A stretch of DNA of 29,233 bases from CAUZSM01 sp963582685 (GCA_963582685.1 CAUZSM010000008.1:1-29233); one strand, 5' to 3'; numbered from the stretch's first letter, positions 17,037 through 25,910 are shown. Translations and numbers: made by a program. Notes: a model not told the origin generated them from the letters alone.

Positions 17037-17990
17037 ATGGCGAGCAGTATGAGAGGCGGTGCAGAACGGCTTGAGGGCCCGCAACTCGCCGCTATTGAAC
17101 GCCAATTATACGCCCTTGTGCGACAACAGGCAAAGCGGCGCGTACCAATCGAATTACCACACCTAGATTTCTGGAATACGGTCAGTCAATTGCTACAACA
17201 CGTAGAGATGGAACTCGCAGAAGTCGGCCGCACTGAAGGATGGTCTGTCAGGGCGCAGACATTATCCAGACGCCAAGCAAACTTGCGCAAGACCGTCGCT
17301 GACCTGACCCAACATCGACTAAATGCGTTCATGAACCACGCTGGAGCCTCTGAGTTGGCCAGTACGCCATTCGGCGATGCTAATCCCGATATCAGTGCCA
17401 TGTTGAAGGCGATTGACTGGACAAGGCACGACCCCTCCGAGAGAGCCTTCCATGCCGGAGTGAGTGAACTGATTGAGCAGTACAAGCAGAATGTCTCGTG
17501 GAAGGCTCTGCAACAAGGTGTGGTCGAGGACAACGTCGCTGTTACAAGAACCCCCGCCGGTCAAGGTCAATTGGATTCATTCGTCAGCGAAGGCACTCTC
17601 ACTGAGGCATCACCACCTCCCATAGAGGAGAGTAACCTTGAGGAGAGTGATGACTGGGATGCTGAAGCTATCGACGAAGAGGAACGCGCCATGGCGGTCG
17701 AAGGCTATCCGGAAATGATGGAGAAGGCCAACGAGCAAACTGCTCCGGATAAATCTGAACCCAGCGAGGAGCCCGCAGAATCAACCGAGGCAATCGACGA
17801 GCAGGTTGAGGCGGGTGAAGAGGCAGACCACGGCATGATGCGAATCATGATTCTCAAGGACCTAGATGAACCTCTGATTGACGAGGCGGGAGATGAAATC
17901 GAACTGCTTGAAGGCGATGTGCACAACTGCGAGGCATCGTTTGCTGAGTCGCTAATCGCCGCCGGGATAGCTGAGGCGGCACCACAGTGA
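17037..17990 (+). CDS. Archaeal GINS51-like replication factor subunit
   Basis: 317 residues from ATG 17037; a GTG at 17034 is also in frame. Residues ~20-150 are helical, with an Arg/Lys-rich helix (LSRRQANLRKTVADLTQHRLNAF) like the helical A domain of GINS subunits. A ~100-residue acidic, low-complexity linker follows. The last ~50 residues (RIMILKDLDEPLIDEAGDE, then a GD-V motif and A-x5-L-x2-AGIAE) match the small beta-rich B domain of GINS51/Sld5-Psf1. An A-B order with the B domain at the C-terminus is the GINS51 arrangement. GINS binds MCM and, with a RecJ/Cdc45-like protein, forms the replicative helicase complex. The linker is longer than in other GINS51 proteins I know. The assignment rests mainly on the C-terminal domain. 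It converges on uS10 with two bases between the stops. Confidence 0.7.
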   Translation: MASSMRGGAERLEGPQLAAIERQLYALVRQQAKRRVPIELPHLDFWNTVSQLLQHVEMELAEVGRTEGWSVRAQTLSRRQANLRKTVADLTQHRLNAFMNHAGASELASTPFGDANPDISAMLKAIDWTRHDPSERAFHAGVSELIEQYKQNVSWKALQQGVVEDNVAVTRTPAGQGQLDSFVSEGTLTEASPPPIEESNLEESDDWDAEAIDEEERAMAVEGYPEMMEKANEQTAPDKSEPSEEPAESTEAIDEQVEAGEEADHGMMRIMILKDLDEPLIDEAGDEIELLEGDVHNCEASFAESLIAAGIAEAAPQ

Positions 17991-17992
17991 AC

Positions 17993-18322
17993 TCACGCGA
18001 CGTTGCGCAGACTGAGTTCAATAGTAACGGTGTCCGGAATCGGGATACGCAGAACCTGACGTAGGGCTGTCTCATCCTTTGCCGTATTAGTGACCAATTC
18101 AAGCAAACGCTTGTGGATACGCATTTCCCAATGGTCCCAAGTCTCACAGCCTTCACCATCAGGTGCTTTGCGGCAAGGGACAACCAAGCGACGAGTCGGT
18201 AGAGGAATCGGACCACGCAACTTAACGCCGGTAGTCGTGGATATGCCCTTGATTCTCTTGCAGACCTCGTCAATATCGATATGGTTCTCGCCGGTCAACT
18301 TGATTGTGGTGACGACTGGCAT
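17993..18322 (-). CDS. rpsJ: 30S ribosomal protein S10 (uS10)
   Basis: 109 residues from ATG 18322, with GAGG eight bases upstream. Family sequence is clear: GPIPLPTRRLVVPCRKAPDG (the conserved loop reaching the 30S head), HWEMRIHKRLLEL and IPIPDTVTIELSL. Length fits archaeal uS10 (~102-110). It lies 42 bases downstream of EF-1A, the usual archaeal order, so the two are probably co-transcribed. Its stop is two bases from that of the convergent GINS51-like gene. Confidence 0.97.
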   Translation of the reverse strand: MPVVTTIKLTGENHIDIDEVCKRIKGISTTTGVKLRGPIPLPTRRLVVPCRKAPDGEGCETWDHWEMRIHKRLLELVTNTAKDETALRQVLRIPIPDTVTIELSLRNVA

Positions 18323-18353
18323 CTGTTATCCCTCGTCGTCTGCATGTTTGGTA

Positions 18354-18367
18354 TGAGCTTATGCTCA
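18354..18367 (-). promoter_or_regulatory. Short hairpin spanning the EF-1A stop codon
   Basis: TGAGC (18354-18358) and GCTCA (18363-18367) form a 5-bp stem with a 4-base loop that contains the EF-1A stop (18365-18367), upstream of uS10. It could tune read-through from EF-1A to uS10 or mark RNA processing. It is short enough to be chance. Confidence 0.25.
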
Positions 18368-19654
18368 CTTCTTCTCAATCTTCATGCAGACGCCGGCGGC
18401 GACAGTCTTGCCCATGTCACGGATAGCGAAGCGGGACAACTCAGGGAAGACGTCCATCTGCTCGATTGCCATCGGCTTGGTAGGCTGGAAGCGAACCAGA
18501 CATGCATCTCCGGTGACGAGGAAGGCAGGGTTTGCCTCCTTCTGACCACCCTTCTGCTTCTCCAGTAGTTCGACGAAGCGGACTGCGACCTGTGAGGTGT
18601 GGGCGTGGAACACCGGGGTGTAACCAGCCGCGACAGCCTTGGGGATGTCCATCAACTGAATCTGTCCAACGAATGTCTCGTCGTGGCGGACGAAGTTAGG
18701 CTCGTTGTCGGTGTAACCGGCAATGTCGCCACGGCGGATGTCCTGAGCAGACAATCCACGGACGTTGAATCCGACGTTGTCACCGGGCTCTGCCTTGTCG
18801 ACGACGGTGTGGTGCATCTCGATGCTCTTGACCTCAGCGCTTTGCTGGCTGGGGTTGAACATGACAGTCTTGCCAGAGTGCAGGATACCAGTCTCGATCT
18901 TGCCGACCGGAACGGTACCGATTCCGCTGATTTTGTACACATCCTGAATCGGAAGGCGTAGTGGGCGGTCGGTAGGCTTCGGAGGCATCTCGATGGCGTC
19001 AATCGCTTCGAATAGAGTCGGGCCACTGTACCATCCAAGGGCGTCGCTCTTGTTGTAGACGTTATCGCCCTTGAAAGCGGAACACGGAATCATCGGAATG
19101 TCTGTGATGTTGAATCCAGCCATCTTCAGCAGGCCTCCAACTTCCTCACAAACCTCGTTATAGCGAGACTCGGAGAAGTCAACTCCAGCAATATCCATCT
19201 TGTTGATGTTCACGATGAGTTGCTTGACGCCGAGAACGCGAGCCAAGAATGCGTGCTCCTTGGTCTGTGCGTTCACACCGTCGTCTGCAGCTACGCAGAG
19301 AACAGCGGCATCAGCTTGGCTGGTGCCGGTAATCATGTTCTTGACGAAGTCGCGGTGACCGGGTGCGTCGATGATAGTGAAGTAGTAATTCGGAGTGAAG
19401 AACTCCTTGTGTGCGACGTCGATGGTAATTCCACGCTCGCGCTCTTCCTTCAGTCCATCCATCACGTATGCGAGGCCGAATCCGGCCTTGCCGTGCTCGG
19501 CGGCCAACTTCTCGTTACCGTCGATAACGTGCTGTTCGATATGTCCCGTGTCGAGAAGTAAACGACCGACTGTCGTCGACTTTCCATGGTCTACGTGTCC
19601 TACGAACACGATGTTCAAATGCGGCTTGCTCTTGTCTTCCCACTGCGCTCCCAT
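18365..19654 (-). CDS. tuf: Translation elongation factor 1-alpha (EF-1A)
   Basis: 429 residues, the usual archaeal length, from ATG 19654 with GGAGTGA upstream. All GTPase motifs are present: GHVDHGKST (19-27), the effector segment ERERGITID, DAPGHRDF and NKMD, followed by the two beta-barrel domains (GTVPVGKIETG, GDNVGFNVRG). EF-1A delivers aminoacyl-tRNA to the ribosome. It has its own TATA-like box at 19696-19705 and leads a unit with uS10. The gene upstream on the same strand is a lipoprotein, so the EF-2/S7/S12 genes that often precede it in archaea are not adjacent here. Confidence 0.98.
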   Translation of the reverse strand: MGAQWEDKSKPHLNIVFVGHVDHGKSTTVGRLLLDTGHIEQHVIDGNEKLAAEHGKAGFGLAYVMDGLKEERERGITIDVAHKEFFTPNYYFTIIDAPGHRDFVKNMITGTSQADAAVLCVAADDGVNAQTKEHAFLARVLGVKQLIVNINKMDIAGVDFSESRYNEVCEEVGGLLKMAGFNITDIPMIPCSAFKGDNVYNKSDALGWYSGPTLFEAIDAIEMPPKPTDRPLRLPIQDVYKISGIGTVPVGKIETGILHSGKTVMFNPSQQSAEVKSIEMHHTVVDKAEPGDNVGFNVRGLSAQDIRRGDIAGYTDNEPNFVRHDETFVGQIQLMDIPKAVAAGYTPVFHAHTSQVAVRFVELLEKQKGGQKEANPAFLVTGDACLVRFQPTKPMAIEQMDVFPELSRFAIRDMGKTVAAGVCMKIEKK

Positions 19655-19695
19655 ATCGGTTCACTCCATTGAGGCGACCCGGCGACCGTCCGCCC

Positions 19696-19705
19696 ATATA
19701 TCAAC
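19696..19705 (-). promoter_or_regulatory. TATA-like box of the EF-1A/uS10 unit
   Basis: GTTGATATAT on the minus strand, ~46 bases before the EF-1A ATG. The predicted start site near 19674 leaves a ~20-base leader that contains the GGAGTGA ribosome-binding site. The core matches the box at 7261-7270. Confidence 0.65.
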
Positions 19706-19723
19706 GCATCTATCGGTAATGAG

Positions 19724-19738
19724 CCCCCCCGTAGGGGG
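19724..19738 (-). terminator. G/C hairpin after the PKD lipoprotein gene
   Basis: C7 (19724-19730), a GTA loop and G5 (19734-19738) form a 5-bp all-GC stem. It lies 25 bases past the PKD lipoprotein stop and upstream of the EF-1A TATA-like box, so transcription termination or 3'-end formation fits its place. No clear T run follows. Confidence 0.45.
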
Positions 19739-19762
19739 AAATTGAGTTTAGTCTCCGCCGAA

Positions 19763-20911
19763 TCACTTGTAAATCAATTCGATAGCGAACTCTTTGACGA
19801 GAGTGTCGTGGTGTTCCTCGTTGACAAGGTCCACAGTCCAATCACCAGAGAGGAAATTGCGGAATTGACTTGTTGAAATCTGCATCCAAAGACAGCGGTC
19901 ATCCTCATCACAGTCACCGTATACTTGGTCGTCATCACCGACTGCAGAGGTATTGCCGACCTCCTCATCAGTGTGGTTGTAGCCATACATGTCCAACCGA
20001 TTTTCCGGCGCATTCGGTATGGCCCAGTCGTCATCCTCAACTGGATAGATGATTTTCACCCTCACGTATCGAATGGTGTTTTTCTGGTCTTGGTCATAAA
20101 CCACTGGGTAGGCAAAGGTCATCTTCGCCGCAGTGGTCTGGTTTGCATCTATGGTAAACTCAGCCCAAACACCACGGTAGTTGACATAGACCAGCAACTC
20201 GTCGGTATGCTCAAATCCGTTGTTATCTCGAATGTTGAGGCTAATTTTGTATTCGCCAGGAGGCACATTGGTCCAATCGATGGTCTCTCCGGTTAGGTCC
20301 ACATCGTTAGCAGGGTCACCATCTGAATCTGAATCGGTGTAGATGTCTGTGTCCCACTCGTAGTCAACCAGATAAGAAGCCGAATCGCCAGCACTGGAGC
20401 CTGAGGCGTCAAGGCTGACAGTAGCGGTCATGTCCACGGAATCATCACTGGTTTCGAGGTCCTCTTCGCAAAGCCATACGAGAATGTGAGTGCCGGCAGC
20501 GGCTTCCTCACCCATGCAATCGTCGTCCTTGTAGTGGGTGATGTCAGCGGTTGGCATCATCGCGCCGGCAGGCGCAACGATGATTTCTATGGTTTTCGTC
20601 TGCTGATAATCACCATCGCTGACGCGCAGTTCGGCATCGAATGTGCCAGAGGATGTATAGGAATGTGTCACTGTCAGTCCTGTGCCGGTATTCCCATCGC
20701 CAAAATCCCAATTATAGGTCAAAGCATCGCCATCTGGGTCTGATGAGCCTACAGCACTGAAGATGAGTGAATCACCGACGAAAACAGTGCCAGTGGGCGT
20801 TACAGACATGGCCACGGTAGGGGACCTATTGCTGGAGAATGACTGCAAACAGCCTGCACCAGCAGTAGCCAGCAACAGGACGGACAGGAGCAGCGCAATT
20901 GCAGTACGCAT
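19763..20911 (-). CDS. PKD-domain lipoprotein
   Basis: 382 residues from ATG 20911. The frame opens at 20974, but only the 20911 start gives a signal peptide directly: MRTAIALLLSVLLLATAGAG followed by Cys, a lipobox. Residues ~35-115 form a PKD domain (GSSDPDGDALTYNWDFGDG, then HSYTSSGTF). The following ~270 residues are acidic and beta-rich, with a second PKD-like motif (DYEWDTD, then VPPGEYKISL). The protein is probably lipid-anchored on the outer face of the membrane. The function beyond cell-surface protein is unknown. It follows PolB by 56 bases on the same strand and may be read from the same transcript. Confidence 0.85.
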   Translation of the reverse strand: MRTAIALLLSVLLLATAGAGCLQSFSSNRSPTVAMSVTPTGTVFVGDSLIFSAVGSSDPDGDALTYNWDFGDGNTGTGLTVTHSYTSSGTFDAELRVSDGDYQQTKTIEIIVAPAGAMMPTADITHYKDDDCMGEEAAAGTHILVWLCEEDLETSDDSVDMTATVSLDASGSSAGDSASYLVDYEWDTDIYTDSDSDGDPANDVDLTGETIDWTNVPPGEYKISLNIRDNNGFEHTDELLVYVNYRGVWAEFTIDANQTTAAKMTFAYPVVYDQDQKNTIRYVRVKIIYPVEDDDWAIPNAPENRLDMYGYNHTDEEVGNTSAVGDDDQVYGDCDEDDRCLWMQISTSQFRNFLSGDWTVDLVNEEHHDTLVKEFAIELIYK

Positions 20912-20967
20912 CGGTATGGAGGGCGTGCTAGTCCGCCATGAACCATTCGCTGACTCGTACCCCTCGA

Positions 20968-23673
20968 TTACCAATCTGAAAACAATGAAGATTGACGGTT
21001 TCCCTGCAATAGGTCATCTTCACTCCATCCGAATGCCTCAGTAATCCTCCCCATCGCACGCGCAAGGCGTGCGGCATAGAATGACCTGTCGGGGAGTGGA
21101 GGGTCCTCACCGGTCTCTGAAACCAGATATGGCTCCACATCCATTGGGCTCTGACTGGAATTAGTCACGATATAGGAGACCTTCATCCCCGGAGTGAAAG
21201 CAAAGCCTCGCTCGATTCGTTTACGCGCGGCGCGCACAAAGGGCAGACCATTCGGGTTGCTGTAGACTGAGGAAAAATCCACGCTGCCGTCAGGCAGTAC
21301 CTTTCCCTTGCAGGAACGACTGATGACCAAATCAGCAGCCTCGGCCTCTCCTGCCTTCACTTTGCGAATCAAATCGACGACATATTTGGTCGCCTTATCG
21401 GATTCACCGTCAAGAATCAACTCAAACACGTCCATCATCGTCTTGGTGAGCAGGTCAAATGAGTCGGTGCGCCTCACTTCGTAGCCACGAATCAGTAATT
21501 CTGGCTCTGGAAGTACCACACGGCCAACGTAACGCTTCTTTGCGCCGTGACTGAAAAACACGGCAAGTCCTTTCTCAAACTCAAGTTCAGCGCCCTCCAC
21601 GCTGAAACGTTCGGCCAGACTCTCACCGAACTCACCAAGCCGCGTCACAGCAGCATCCCACTTCTCACAATCCTCCTTTGATGCAGATTCACCATCGGCA
21701 CGCGGGTCCTTTGTCGGACTGCCTTCGCTGACTTGGACGCTGACAAATATCGAATCAGTGTCGGAGTATACCACTTGGTGGCCTTCTTCCTCCAATGACC
21801 GGATGATGGCCTTGATGTTGGCGCGGGCCCACGCTGTGATGGCCGAGCCAAGGTCAGCGTGGGTGAAACGGTAGAACGAGGAGGCGAAGACACCGTAGAA
21901 TGAATTCATCAGAATTTTCACAGCGAATTGCATCTGGTCGTGGAAGTGAGCCAAAGCAGCATCATCAGCCAACTTTGCCTCTTTCATGCCCAATTTGTGA
22001 ATATCTCTCTGCTCCATCAAAGAGACCAGCAATCGAGGCACCAGACCCTCTCGTACCTGCTTGTCCACAAAACGCGCGCCCGTGGGAGCTTCGTTGATGA
22101 GATTCGCATCTTCAGGAGCATCACCCCGCGCGTCCTCGATGCGAGTCGTGTAGCAGATGTTGTTGGCGATCATTATCGAGGGGTACATCGACTTGAAATC
22201 GAGAACTGCAACCCATGGATGGGTTCCAGCCTCCACTTCGTGAACATAACCGCCGGTAATCGCATCCGAACGCGGACCGCGACGAGTCATCGGAACAGCG
22301 ACATTCTCCCGGTCGGCCTGCCTGATTGCCAGACTATCCAACCATTGTGAAGTAGTACCAGAAATTGCAGTATCCAACGGAACCTTCGCTACTGCGGCCA
22401 ATGCCTCCTTGCGAGCGGTTGCAGAAATAGCGTCGAGTATTTCGATGGGGAGCAGTGAGTCACGAGCGCAATATTCCAGAACAACGTCAGGGCGGGCAGC
22501 CCATTCCTCATCCATTTTGCTTGCGTCAACATCCATTTTTCGTAACTCTTCTCGGTCTGGAAACAATAGTTCGGAAACAAAACGCAATGTCTCACGCTTG
22601 GGCCGCAAGGTCATCCTCGCCTGCCACCACGCATCCATGATGCAGCGACCACGCAGGTTCCACTTCCGATTCTGTCGACGGAAGGCGAGCAATGGTGCAC
22701 CTCGATTACGGGTCCACTCCACCTCCTTCTCTGTGTAAGGAACACGTCCCCATCCAGCCAATTCTGCGCGGTCGAGTGGTGCGCCGCTTCTGCTCATATT
22801 CTTGGCGCGGGAATCTATCTTGGGCAGGTCAAAATTGTCAATATTGTAGCCAGTGATGATATCCGGGTCTGATTCTCGTACGAGGCGGGTGAGTCCAGCC
22901 ATTATCTCGCGCTCCTTGCCTTGGAATGTGTGGGTGGAACGCCGCTCTTCCTCGGGCGCTGCTGGCCTGTCGATAACCGCCGCAGCGCACAGAATTGTGC
23001 CATGTTCGATACTGGTCTCAAGGTCGAATGAGAAAGTCACCAAAGGTGCCGCAAAGGCTTCCACTGCTGATAGCGCAGCCATATCGCAAACTGCAACCAC
23101 ATCGACCGGATACAGGCCGCGACCACCGGCCTCTCGGATTCGACTCGCGCCATCTGCCCGGGCATCCTCTCCTTTCCTATCATCGGGTAATGAATCGAGC
23201 AGGGCGGTTGGCGCACGTCCACCTGCCCACAGCACCTCGGCATCATAGGAAATGTGCGGGCCGAGGTCACAGTCGAGCAATAGTCGCTGGAAAAACATGA
23301 TGTCAGCGCTCGACAACTCCCATTCGGCTTCCAATTTATTGCGCACCTTCGGAACGTCGTAGGGTTGGCCGACCTCGACCTTCCAATGCGGTTTATCTCC
23401 GAGTTCTGTGAATTTGTCAACCGGGTCATGTATTCTCGTGACTTCCCTGATGCTGGTCACCGCGGCAAGACGCTCCTCGATATCAGCAGGCAGTGCATGC
23501 GATTTTCCGGGCAGGGATATCTCAAGGAAAGGGCGTAGACCACTGACCAACAATAGCACTGAGTGGCCTTCACGCGCACGACACCACAGTTCAACCAGAG
23601 TGCGCTCATCCTTCACGCCACGATGTTTCAGCGAGTCAGCAGAGACGATGCATACCTGCTCAGACCAATTCAT
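20968..23673 (-). CDS. polB: Family-B DNA polymerase with proofreading exonuclease
   Basis: 901 residues from ATG 23673, chosen for GAGGGT five bases upstream; ATG 23712 (914 aa) is an alternative. Exonuclease motifs: FDLETS (~218), YNIDNFDLP (~277) and YCARD (~405). Polymerase motifs: A, DFKSMYPS (~493); B, KILMNSFYG (~590); C, YSDTDS (~640) with both catalytic Asp; and KKRYVG, which contacts the primer-template. The last residues QSSLFSDW fit a PCNA-interacting box (Q-x2-L with a terminal aromatic). All catalytic residues are intact, so it should be active. It is longer than the ~780 residues of Pyrococcus PolB, partly through extra charged segments. It is divergent from the aminotransferase gene. 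Confidence 0.97.
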   Translation of the reverse strand: MNWSEQVCIVSADSLKHRGVKDERTLVELWCRAREGHSVLLLVSGLRPFLEISLPGKSHALPADIEERLAAVTSIREVTRIHDPVDKFTELGDKPHWKVEVGQPYDVPKVRNKLEAEWELSSADIMFFQRLLLDCDLGPHISYDAEVLWAGGRAPTALLDSLPDDRKGEDARADGASRIREAGGRGLYPVDVVAVCDMAALSAVEAFAAPLVTFSFDLETSIEHGTILCAAAVIDRPAAPEEERRSTHTFQGKEREIMAGLTRLVRESDPDIITGYNIDNFDLPKIDSRAKNMSRSGAPLDRAELAGWGRVPYTEKEVEWTRNRGAPLLAFRRQNRKWNLRGRCIMDAWWQARMTLRPKRETLRFVSELLFPDREELRKMDVDASKMDEEWAARPDVVLEYCARDSLLPIEILDAISATARKEALAAVAKVPLDTAISGTTSQWLDSLAIRQADRENVAVPMTRRGPRSDAITGGYVHEVEAGTHPWVAVLDFKSMYPSIMIANNICYTTRIEDARGDAPEDANLINEAPTGARFVDKQVREGLVPRLLVSLMEQRDIHKLGMKEAKLADDAALAHFHDQMQFAVKILMNSFYGVFASSFYRFTHADLGSAITAWARANIKAIIRSLEEEGHQVVYSDTDSIFVSVQVSEGSPTKDPRADGESASKEDCEKWDAAVTRLGEFGESLAERFSVEGAELEFEKGLAVFFSHGAKKRYVGRVVLPEPELLIRGYEVRRTDSFDLLTKTMMDVFELILDGESDKATKYVVDLIRKVKAGEAEAADLVISRSCKGKVLPDGSVDFSSVYSNPNGLPFVRAARKRIERGFAFTPGMKVSYIVTNSSQSPMDVEPYLVSETGEDPPLPDRSFYAARLARAMGRITEAFGWSEDDLLQGNRQSSLFSDW

Positions 23674-23814
23674 CAGCGACCCTCGCAACCAGCGTTGGTG
23701 TCGGGTGTCCATCAACCCTGTGGCTGCAATCTGTCAGAACCGGCTCAAGGTGCTCTATACGGCGCAACCGTTGTTTACCGCCCCCGCTGTTGCCGTGCCG
23801 ACAGCGCAGCGCGC

Positions 23815-24882
23815 ATGTCGAAAACGGGGGTGAGAGCGGTGAGCGATGAGATGGGAATCGATTGGGATGCTCTGACCTTTTCTTTCACGCCAACCGACGT
23901 GATGTATGTCGCCGAGTGCAAACTTGGAGAGGAATGGCAGGAGGGCGAGATGAAGCCATTCGCTGATGTGACAATCTCACCAGCGGCTGGAGTGCTGAAC
24001 TACGGCCAGGGACTGTTTGAGGGAATGAAAGCACAACGCAGCGTCAACGGCGGCATCGTCCTATTTCGTCCGGAACACAACTCCGCTCGAATGAACACCG
24101 GCGCAGATAGACTGGGTATGCCGACAGTCTCAGAGGAAATGTTCCTCGATGCGGTGGAAAGAGCCGTCGCGGCCAACGCTCGCTGGGTACCACCGACCGG
24201 CAAAGGTGCGCTGTACATTCGCCCTGTATTGTGGGGAACGGGGGCTATCCTTGGGGTGGCTCCCTCACCATCGTACACCTTCATTGTCTATGTGTGCCCA
24301 GTTGGACCCTACTTCAAGGGAGGAATGCATCCAATCTCTCTCAAAGTCTCTGATGACTACCACCGGGCTGCGCCCGGTGGCTCAGGCTCAGTCAAGGCCA
24401 TCGGCAACTATGCGCCAGGAATGATGCCAAGCAAGAACGCCAAGAAAGAGGGATTCGCGGAAATCATCTATCTGGATGCGGTTGAACATCGCTATATCGA
24501 GGAGGTAGGAGCGGCCAACTTCTTCTGCGTCAAAGACGGAGTCATCTACACCCCTGAACTGACCGGAACCATCCTGCCGGGAATCACCCGCCTTTCAATC
24601 ATCGAATTAGCCAGACATCGAGGTTACGAGGTCATCGAGGAGAAGGTGGAGATTGAGTTCGTATTAACTGCCGACGAATGCTTCTGTGCAGGAACCGCAG
24701 CAGTCATCTCACCGATTGGAGCCATCTGTCAGGGTGACATCTGCACGATGTATTGCAACAACGAGGTCGGGCCGGTGACCAATGAGTTGTACGATGCACT
24801 GACCTCAATTCAGACTCAAGGAGCGGCTGATATCTTCGGATGGGTGCGTGCAGTTCCATTACCAGAAATTGATGCTGAGTAA
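23815..24882 (+). CDS. ilvE: Branched-chain amino acid aminotransferase
   Basis: 355 residues from ATG 23815. Other starts are GTG 23839 (GGTGA upstream) and ATG 23851 (343 aa, also with GGTGA at a good distance); the first residue is uncertain. It is a fold-type IV PLP enzyme of the larger eukaryotic-like BCAT class: YGQGLFEGMKAQR, RPEHNSARMN, ALYIRPVLWGTG, then the PLP-binding Lys at ~195 in GSVKAIGNYAPG, and YIEEVGAANFF. It interconverts Leu, Ile and Val with their 2-oxo acids using glutamate. No other ilv or leu genes are in the window. The frame extends upstream to 23563, but this overlaps the PolB start and has no homology-like sequence. Confidence 0.95.
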   Translation: MSKTGVRAVSDEMGIDWDALTFSFTPTDVMYVAECKLGEEWQEGEMKPFADVTISPAAGVLNYGQGLFEGMKAQRSVNGGIVLFRPEHNSARMNTGADRLGMPTVSEEMFLDAVERAVAANARWVPPTGKGALYIRPVLWGTGAILGVAPSPSYTFIVYVCPVGPYFKGGMHPISLKVSDDYHRAAPGGSGSVKAIGNYAPGMMPSKNAKKEGFAEIIYLDAVEHRYIEEVGAANFFCVKDGVIYTPELTGTILPGITRLSIIELARHRGYEVIEEKVEIEFVLTADECFCAGTAAVISPIGAICQGDICTMYCNNEVGPVTNELYDALTSIQTQGAADIFGWVRAVPLPEIDAE

Positions 24883-24911
24883 TTTCAGGTCACATTTCTG
24901 CGCCACACCTT

Positions 24912-25826
24912 TCATCCCTCATTCGTTGATAGAATGAAATTATCCCACATAATGACGAAAGCACGTCCTTCAGGTAATTGAGAAAGCACGTCCCCACTAG
25001 TGTACAACTTCATCATATTCAAATTATCAAATCCACCCGGAGTGGTATCCTCTGGATGATGGGTCCAGTTCTGCACATCAAAAAGCACATTCGCGCCCAT
25101 TTTCACGAAGACCTGCCCGTGCTCCGCATCACCTTCGATTACCCCGACCTGTAACGTGAACCAGGTGTGGATTGGCACTGGAGCATCGGATATCTCTGTC
25201 CAAACATCATCCCACAACAGGGAAGTCGTATTCTGAGTCTGCCCATGTAACGCCCACGAAAGGGGTGTGTTTGGCGCGGCATCCTCCTTGTGGATGGCGA
25301 GGGTGATGCGGAAGGCATGCTCAGTCTGTGCCTTGTCATTCCAGAACTCGGCGATAGTCATCCAAGTGAGGCGGCCATCTGCTGGAGATATCAGTTCGAA
25401 AGCATCGGTCAGGTTCACATCGACGCTGTAGGCAAACTCAGTCAGGTTCACGTTATTCGTCAACGATACCGATACGCGGCCTTTCTCACCATTATTCACA
25501 TTGGCTTCTGAAAGACGAAACTCGAGTACATGGCCTCCTTGATACTCAATGATATTCGCGCTGCGCTGACTCGCGTCTCCGCCCTCATAGAAAATGCGGA
25601 AGTTTCCGAATGAGCCGTTGTCCTCAAGATCGGATTCCCAATCAAGACCGTCGGAGCCTACGATATCCGCGAAATTCTCATTCACATCTATGATCGATAC
25701 AGTTGGCTCAAAACCGGAGGAGAATACGTGTGCTGTCGGTTCAGATGGAGGGGTATCTTGACCATTCTCAAGGCACCCCGCGGACAGCAGGAGAAGGGCG
25801 ACGGCCAGCCCGAAGAGTGCTCGCAT
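24912..25826 (-). CDS. Jelly-roll (ConA-like) lipoprotein
   Basis: 304 residues from ATG 25826. The signal peptide MRALFGLAVALLLLSAG is followed by Cys (lipobox LSAGC) and a Pro/Thr/Ser spacer. The remainder is beta-rich and matches the general layout of ConA-like lectin/glucanase folds: a FRIFYEGG-type strand, WTLQVGV-like central strands (here WFTLQVGVIEG) and a terminal VIMWDNFIL strand, which usually closes the jelly roll. No catalytic Glu pair of glycoside hydrolases or lyases can be named with confidence, so it could be a binding protein. A TATA-like box sits ~25 bases before the ATG. It converges on the aminotransferase with a 29-base gap. Confidence 0.8.
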   Translation of the reverse strand: MRALFGLAVALLLLSAGCLENGQDTPPSEPTAHVFSSGFEPTVSIIDVNENFADIVGSDGLDWESDLEDNGSFGNFRIFYEGGDASQRSANIIEYQGGHVLEFRLSEANVNNGEKGRVSVSLTNNVNLTEFAYSVDVNLTDAFELISPADGRLTWMTIAEFWNDKAQTEHAFRITLAIHKEDAAPNTPLSWALHGQTQNTTSLLWDDVWTEISDAPVPIHTWFTLQVGVIEGDAEHGQVFVKMGANVLFDVQNWTHHPEDTTPGGFDNLNMMKLYTSGDVLSQLPEGRAFVIMWDNFILSTNEG

Positions 25827-25846
25827 GGCCTCCCACTAATGGGGCG

Positions 25847-25856
25847 CTCTATCAAA
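25847..25856 (-). promoter_or_regulatory. TATA-like box of the jelly-roll lipoprotein
   Basis: TTTGATAGAG on the minus strand is centred ~25 bases before ATG 25826. If used, transcription would begin at or next to the start codon, giving a leaderless mRNA. Confidence 0.5.
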
Positions 25857-25883
25857 CGATGGTGATGCTGAATGTCAAATCTT

Positions 25884-25907
25884 CGAGCATTCCCCACCCT
25901 ATGCTCG
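25884..25907 (-). terminator. Hairpin directly after the SRP19 stop
   Basis: CGAGCAT (25884-25890) and ATGCTCG (25901-25907) form a perfect 7-bp stem with a 10-base loop, three bases past the SRP19 stop codon. This fits an end-of-transcript hairpin for the eS8/SRP19 unit. Only short T runs follow. Confidence 0.5.
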
Positions 25908-25910
25908 GGG

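Noticed and set aside
23563..23814. An N-terminal extension of the aminotransferase by 84 codons
   Set aside because: It is antisense to the PolB start region and lacks IlvE-like sequence. Internal starts at 23815-23851 have ribosome-binding sites and fit the family length.
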